The translations under genes were made by a program, and so were the position numbers. A stretch of DNA of 64,000 bases from Luteolibacter yonseiensis (GTDB taxonomy: Bacteria; Verrucomicrobiota; Verrucomicrobiia; Verrucomicrobiales; Akkermansiaceae), in NCBI RefSeq assembly GCF_016595465.1, contig NZ_JAENIK010000011.1, positions 1 through 64,000 of the forward strand. Direction: 5' to 3'. Positions 60,653-64,000 of this stretch are shown one piece after another (within the stretch, counting starts at the first letter, position 1; each line of letters opens with the position of its first letter). A model generated the notes under the pieces. That model was not told the DNA's origin and did no database searches. It worked only from the letters and a program-made list of their open reading frames with translations.

Positions 60653-62776
60653 TCAGAACTTCCAGGAAGCGCTTGCGGTCACGTTGAACGGCTCCGCGGG
60701 AAGGACGTAGAAAGCGCCCGAGGACCCGGAGAAGTATTCCTCATCCGTGATGTTCTTGAAGTTCACCTGCGCGCTGAAATTATCCTTCTCATAATACAAC
60801 GCGGCATCGAGAACGGCAAACGAAGGAAGGTCGAAGCTGTTCGCGGCGTCGGCCGCCTGGTTGCTCACCGCGCGACCGCCGAGGCCGAAGCCCACGCCCT
60901 TGAACGCGCCGTCCTGGATGGTGTATTTCGCCCAGATGCTGAAGTTGTTTTCCGGCACCCCGACAAGGTCGTTGCCTTCCAGAACGGGATCTTTGGAAAC
61001 TTCCGCGTCGAGGTAAGTGTAGGCGGAGATGATGCCGAGCCCCGGCAGGAGTGCCAGGGTGTTTTCGAATTCGAATCCGCGGCTGCGTTGTTCGCCGGAA
61101 GTGACGTAGGTCAGTCCGCCGGTCGAGATCAGCGCGTTCGAGCGGGTGAGTTCGAAAACCGATGCCATACCGGTCCATTTTCCGTCAAAGGCGCTGTATT
61201 TCACACCTCCTTCGATATTCTCGCCCTCGATCGGTTCGATTGCGGCACCGAGCGGATCGTTCTGCGTTTCGAACGACTTGCTGTAATTGGCGTAGGCGGC
61301 GACGTCCTTGATGAACTCATAGGTCAGACCGGCCTTCGGTGAGAAAGCGGTTTCGGAGTTGTCGGTGGCAAGGTCACGGTAGCTGTCGAAGCGTCCGCCG
61401 AGAGTCAGGCTGACGGATTCGGAGAGTTTCATGTGGTCCTGGGCGTAGAAGCCGACGATTTCAGAGCCTGTCTCATATTTGTCCCCAAGATCGGGTTTCG
61501 GGACGAGCTGGTCGTAGTCGGGGTCGAAAACATCGATGACGATCGAACCGACGCCGAACGTGGAATTGCGGGTGGAGCCCTTTTCGTGGTAATAGTCCAC
61601 GCCCACGGTGGCGGTGTGTTTGACCGCGCCGGTGTTGAAGTTGAAATCAAGCCCCGTATCGACGCCGTAGCGGTTGCTCGTGTCGTCATAGGAATACGGG
61701 TAAAGGGTGAGTTCCCTCTCGCCGTTGGTCAGGGTGCCGCCGAACTGCGGATAGAAAAGACGGTCCCACGCCTGGTCGATGCGGGTGTAGTTGAAGTTCT
61801 GACGCACCGAAACCACATCGTTGAAGCGATGGCTGAAATCATAGCCGAGCCTCAGACGCTTGAAGTCCACATTGTTTCCCTGGCCGGGGATGCCGATGTA
61901 GCGGTCGAGCGGGATATGGCCGTTCGGGTTTGAAAGCACGGTTCCCGAGGCGGGCAGGGGCATGCCTTCGGTTTTGTCGTCATGGGTGTAGCTGCCCAGG
62001 AATGTGAACTGGGTGTCTTCCGAAATTTGGAAAAGAACCGAAGGTGCGATGAAAAGCCGCTCTTTTTCCGAGTGGGAAATGAACGTGTCCGTCTCACGAT
62101 AGAGGCCCAGGATGCGGCCGTAGATGCCGGATTTCCCGTCCACGCTGCCGCCTTTCGCGCCCACGCTGCCGGAACCGGGGGTATAGAGTGGCGAGTAGGC
62201 GTCCACCGAAGCCTCATAGGTATTGAAGGAACCCACTCCGAGGCCGATTTCCCCGCCGGTGTCATATTTCGGGCGCTTGCTGACGAGATTGACGAGGCCG
62301 CCGAGCGGCGCGTTGCCATAGAGGGAGGATGCGGGTCCTTTGATGACCTCTACCTTTTCGAAACCGAATATTTCCGGAGAGGTGCCGTTGTCGCCACGGA
62401 GTCCGTCCCAGTAGGTCTTGTAGGAGGCATCGAAGCCCCGGATCCGGTACTGATCGTAGGCACCATAGAAACCGCCGGTGGAAATACCGGCCACGTTGCG
62501 CAACACTTCTTCCAGTTTCACCGCGTCCTGATCCTCGATGAGTTGCTCGGTCAACACGGTCACGGCTTGAGGGGTTTCAAGCAGGGGAGCCGGTGTCTTC
62601 AAGGCTCCGAGGGTGGTTTCCGGTGGAGCGTAGCTTTCAGAGGTCAGCGCTTGCGCGGTCACGGTCAGGGTGTCCAGTTCGGTAGCATCCGGGGAGGTCG
62701 CGGTTTGTGAAAATGCCGCGGTGATGGTGAACGGGAGCACCCACAAGGCGGGGCGAAGCTGATTTTTTCTTTTCAT
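60653..62776 (-). CDS. TonB-dependent siderophore receptor
   Basis: A 707-residue outer-membrane receptor. The signal peptide (about 1-23) is followed by a TonB-box-like region (LDTLTVTAQ). The plug domain (about 60-170) has ETPQAVTVLTEQLIEDQ and RIRGFDASYKTYWDGLRG. The beta barrel extends to the C-terminal Phe (VTASASWKF). These match the siderophore-receptor (TIGR01783-like) group. The ligand cannot be read. A Fur-like dyad lies 47 bases upstream, and the PepSY gene is downstream on the same strand. Confidence 0.92.
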   Translation of the reverse strand: MKRKNQLRPALWVLPFTITAAFSQTATSPDATELDTLTVTAQALTSESYAPPETTLGALKTPAPLLETPQAVTVLTEQLIEDQDAVKLEEVLRNVAGISTGGFYGAYDQYRIRGFDASYKTYWDGLRGDNGTSPEIFGFEKVEVIKGPASSLYGNAPLGGLVNLVSKRPKYDTGGEIGLGVGSFNTYEASVDAYSPLYTPGSGSVGAKGGSVDGKSGIYGRILGLYRETDTFISHSEKERLFIAPSVLFQISEDTQFTFLGSYTHDDKTEGMPLPASGTVLSNPNGHIPLDRYIGIPGQGNNVDFKRLRLGYDFSHRFNDVVSVRQNFNYTRIDQAWDRLFYPQFGGTLTNGERELTLYPYSYDDTSNRYGVDTGLDFNFNTGAVKHTATVGVDYYHEKGSTRNSTFGVGSIVIDVFDPDYDQLVPKPDLGDKYETGSEIVGFYAQDHMKLSESVSLTLGGRFDSYRDLATDNSETAFSPKAGLTYEFIKDVAAYANYSKSFETQNDPLGAAIEPIEGENIEGGVKYSAFDGKWTGMASVFELTRSNALISTGGLTYVTSGEQRSRGFEFENTLALLPGLGIISAYTYLDAEVSKDPVLEGNDLVGVPENNFSIWAKYTIQDGAFKGVGFGLGGRAVSNQAADAANSFDLPSFAVLDAALYYEKDNFSAQVNFKNITDEEYFSGSSGAFYVLPAEPFNVTASASWKF

Positions 62777-62822
62777 GGTGAGGGAAAATTTCAGGAGACC
62801 GTCCTGAACTGTCACCACACAA

Positions 62823-62837
62823 ATGAGAAAGAATCTC
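62823..62837. promoter_or_regulatory. Fur-like dyad upstream of the first receptor
   Basis: TGAGAAAGAATCTCA contains the inverted repeat TGAGA-N5-TCTCA. It shares AATGAGAA with the site at 62980. It lies in the divergent region between two siderophore receptor genes. Confidence 0.4.
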
Positions 62838-62979
62838 AATAGCAAAACATTTTTTTGAAAGGTTTGGTCATAATTGCTAGGATGTCTGAAAATGACGGAT
62901 TTTTAAGACATTTCCTATTCGTTATAAGATATTTATAATTTTCTTAGGGGTTTTTAATAAATTTCATCGACTCCTAAAG

Positions 62980-62998
62980 CATAATGAGAACCATTTGC
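62980..62998 (+). promoter_or_regulatory. Fur-box-like site upstream of the second receptor
   Basis: This 19-base site matches 14 of 19 positions of the classical Fur consensus, with ATAATGAGAA at its start. It lies about 57 bases before the second receptor start. Confidence 0.5.
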
Positions 62999-63054
62999 AA
63001 CAGCTTTGGGCGTGCATTTTGCATCGTCCGATGCCCCCATTCGTAAATCCATCC

Positions 63055-64000
63055 ATGAAAACAGACAGCGATTTCAGTTCAACAAGTCTCCGTTCCACCG
63101 GACGGTCGGAAAAATTGGCCATGACCAGCACCCTTCTGGCGCTGAGCCAGTTGGCGGCACCTGCGGCCACACCGGCAGCGGAGGAGTCTGCAAAGCCGGA
63201 AGGCGGCGCCACCTCATTGCCCGAGCTTGTCGTGCAGGCGGATGGGACGAAGAAACTCTACAAGCCGGAGAATCTCACCTCCAAGAAATACACGGTGCCC
63301 ATCCGCGATGTGCCACAGACGGTGACCGTCCTGCCTCAGGAAGTGATCCGAGAGCAAGGCGCGACCAGCCTGCGCGACGTGCTTCGCAATGTGCCGGGCA
63401 TCAGCATGCAGGCTGGTGAGGGCGGCGGCGGTCCATCCGGTGACAACCTTGCGATCCGTGGCTTCGCGGCCCGTTCGGATATCTTTGTCGATGGCTTCCG
63501 GGATTCCGCCGGCGGCGGTTACACCCGTGACCCGTTCAACATCGAGCAGGTTGAAGTCGCCAAGGGACCTGCTTCCGCGAACAGCGGTCGTGGTTCCACA
63601 GGTGGTTCCGTGAACATCGCTTCGAAAACCGCACATCTCGGAAATTCCTACGGCGGGGCCGCCACCGTCGGCACCGACGAACTCTATCGCGGCACCTTCG
63701 ACGTGAACCAGGAACTGCCCTACCTCAAGGGAACGGCGTTCCGGTTGAACGGATTGCTCCACTCACAGGACATCGCCGACCGTGACGGAGTCGAGCAGGA
63801 GCGTTGGGGCGTCGCTCCGACCATCACTTTCGGACTTGGAACGGATACCCGTTTCACCCTGTCCTACATGCACTTGGATCAGGAGAACACCCCTGACTAT
63901 GGTCTCCCGTGGGTACCCCGCAACTCCACCGTCGTCGGTGCCGGCGGCACCCCCGTCACCGTCGTCAACAACACGGGTCTTGATTCCGGTATTCCGTCTG
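63055..64000 (+). CDS. TonB-dependent siderophore receptor (partial, cut by window end)
   Basis: The first 315 codons of a receptor whose 3' end is outside the window. The start MKTDSDFSSTS is followed by a hydrophobic stretch (about 22-43). A TonB-box-like LPELVVQADG and the plug domain follow, with VPIRDVPQTVTVLPQEVIREQG, LRNVPGISMQAGEGG and IRGFAARSDIFVDGFRD. These are typical of catecholate siderophore receptors such as Fiu. A Fur-like site lies upstream. The frame stays open to the window end. Confidence 0.9.
   Translation, partial: MKTDSDFSSTSLRSTGRSEKLAMTSTLLALSQLAAPAATPAAEESAKPEGGATSLPELVVQADGTKKLYKPENLTSKKYTVPIRDVPQTVTVLPQEVIREQGATSLRDVLRNVPGISMQAGEGGGGPSGDNLAIRGFAARSDIFVDGFRDSAGGGYTRDPFNIEQVEVAKGPASANSGRGSTGGSVNIASKTAHLGNSYGGAATVGTDELYRGTFDVNQELPYLKGTAFRLNGLLHSQDIADRDGVEQERWGVAPTITFGLGTDTRFTLSYMHLDQENTPDYGLPWVPRNSTVVGAGGTPVTVVNNTGLDSGIPS

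Overview
The window looks like ordinary chromosome from a GC-rich member of Verrucomicrobiota, most like the Luteolibacter/Haloferula/Akkermansiaceae group. This is an inference from gene content, not a database match. The pointers are a PVC-type membrane-bound dehydrogenase with a C-terminal c-heme domain, a DUF1549/DUF1553 cytochrome protein overlapping a DUF1501 protein, a PEP-CTERM protein of the NF038129 type, a TIGR03118-type propeller, and LPS genes (kdsA, lptB, an LptC/LptA-like protein). I found no tRNA, rRNA, CRISPR array, insertion sequence, prophage or integron. Shine-Dalgarno motifs are absent at every start I examined.

Layout. 1-434: noncoding DNA and the asnS terminator. 435-6103: asnS (-), a PVC heme dehydrogenase (+), a CDGSH protein with a small membrane protein (-), and an esterase (-). 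6208-8551: a TonB-like / ExbB / ExbD energy-transduction operon (-). 8692-13722: a PEP-CTERM protein and a PhoX-like protein (-), then a Rieske protein and a TIGR03118 propeller (+). 13798-18204: a small membrane-anchored unknown, ilvB-ilvN, pgsA (-), an entericidin-like lipoprotein (-) and bL36. 18321-23827: tcdA, two envelope unknowns, an ABCG-like transporter and a NifU/IscU-like scaffold, all on the minus strand. 24063-28959: acyltransferase-3, a TonB_C lipoprotein, and a minus-strand LPS cluster DUF1844-kdsA-LptC/A-lptB. 29186-33170: a six-hairpin glycosidase, membrane proteins and two tiny lipoproteins. 33271-36481: leuC - TraB/GumN - leuD. 36675-41595: a GT-C-like membrane protein, YebC-DoxX (-), an M42 peptidase and a 4-TM protein. 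41622-45940: the DUF1501 / PSD1 cytochrome pair. 46120-50554: YqgE, ribBA, a BSP-type metalloprotease, a BrnT/BrnA toxin-antitoxin pair and a VanZ-like protein. 50569-54004: two orphan genes, transaldolase and an MFS transporter. 54058-59183: AraC regulator, MetR-like regulator, metE and metF. 59513-64000: an iron-uptake module with a PepSY membrane protein and two divergent TonB-dependent siderophore receptors, the second cut by the window end.

How the genes fit together. The TonB/ExbB/ExbD operon would energise outer-membrane receptors such as the two at the right end. The ilvBN and leuCD genes serve branched-chain amino acid synthesis. A LysR regulator, metE and metF form a divergent methionine/folate unit. 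kdsA and the Lpt genes make and export LPS. Several secreted proteins suggest growth on polymeric substrates.

I did not find a clearly new multi-gene system. The most interesting signals are an LptC/LptA fusion that keeps an internal signal-peptide-like segment, a repeated purine/pyrimidine element placed directly before three start codons, the absence of Shine-Dalgarno motifs combined with leaderless-looking promoters, and a terminator with a duplicated arm.
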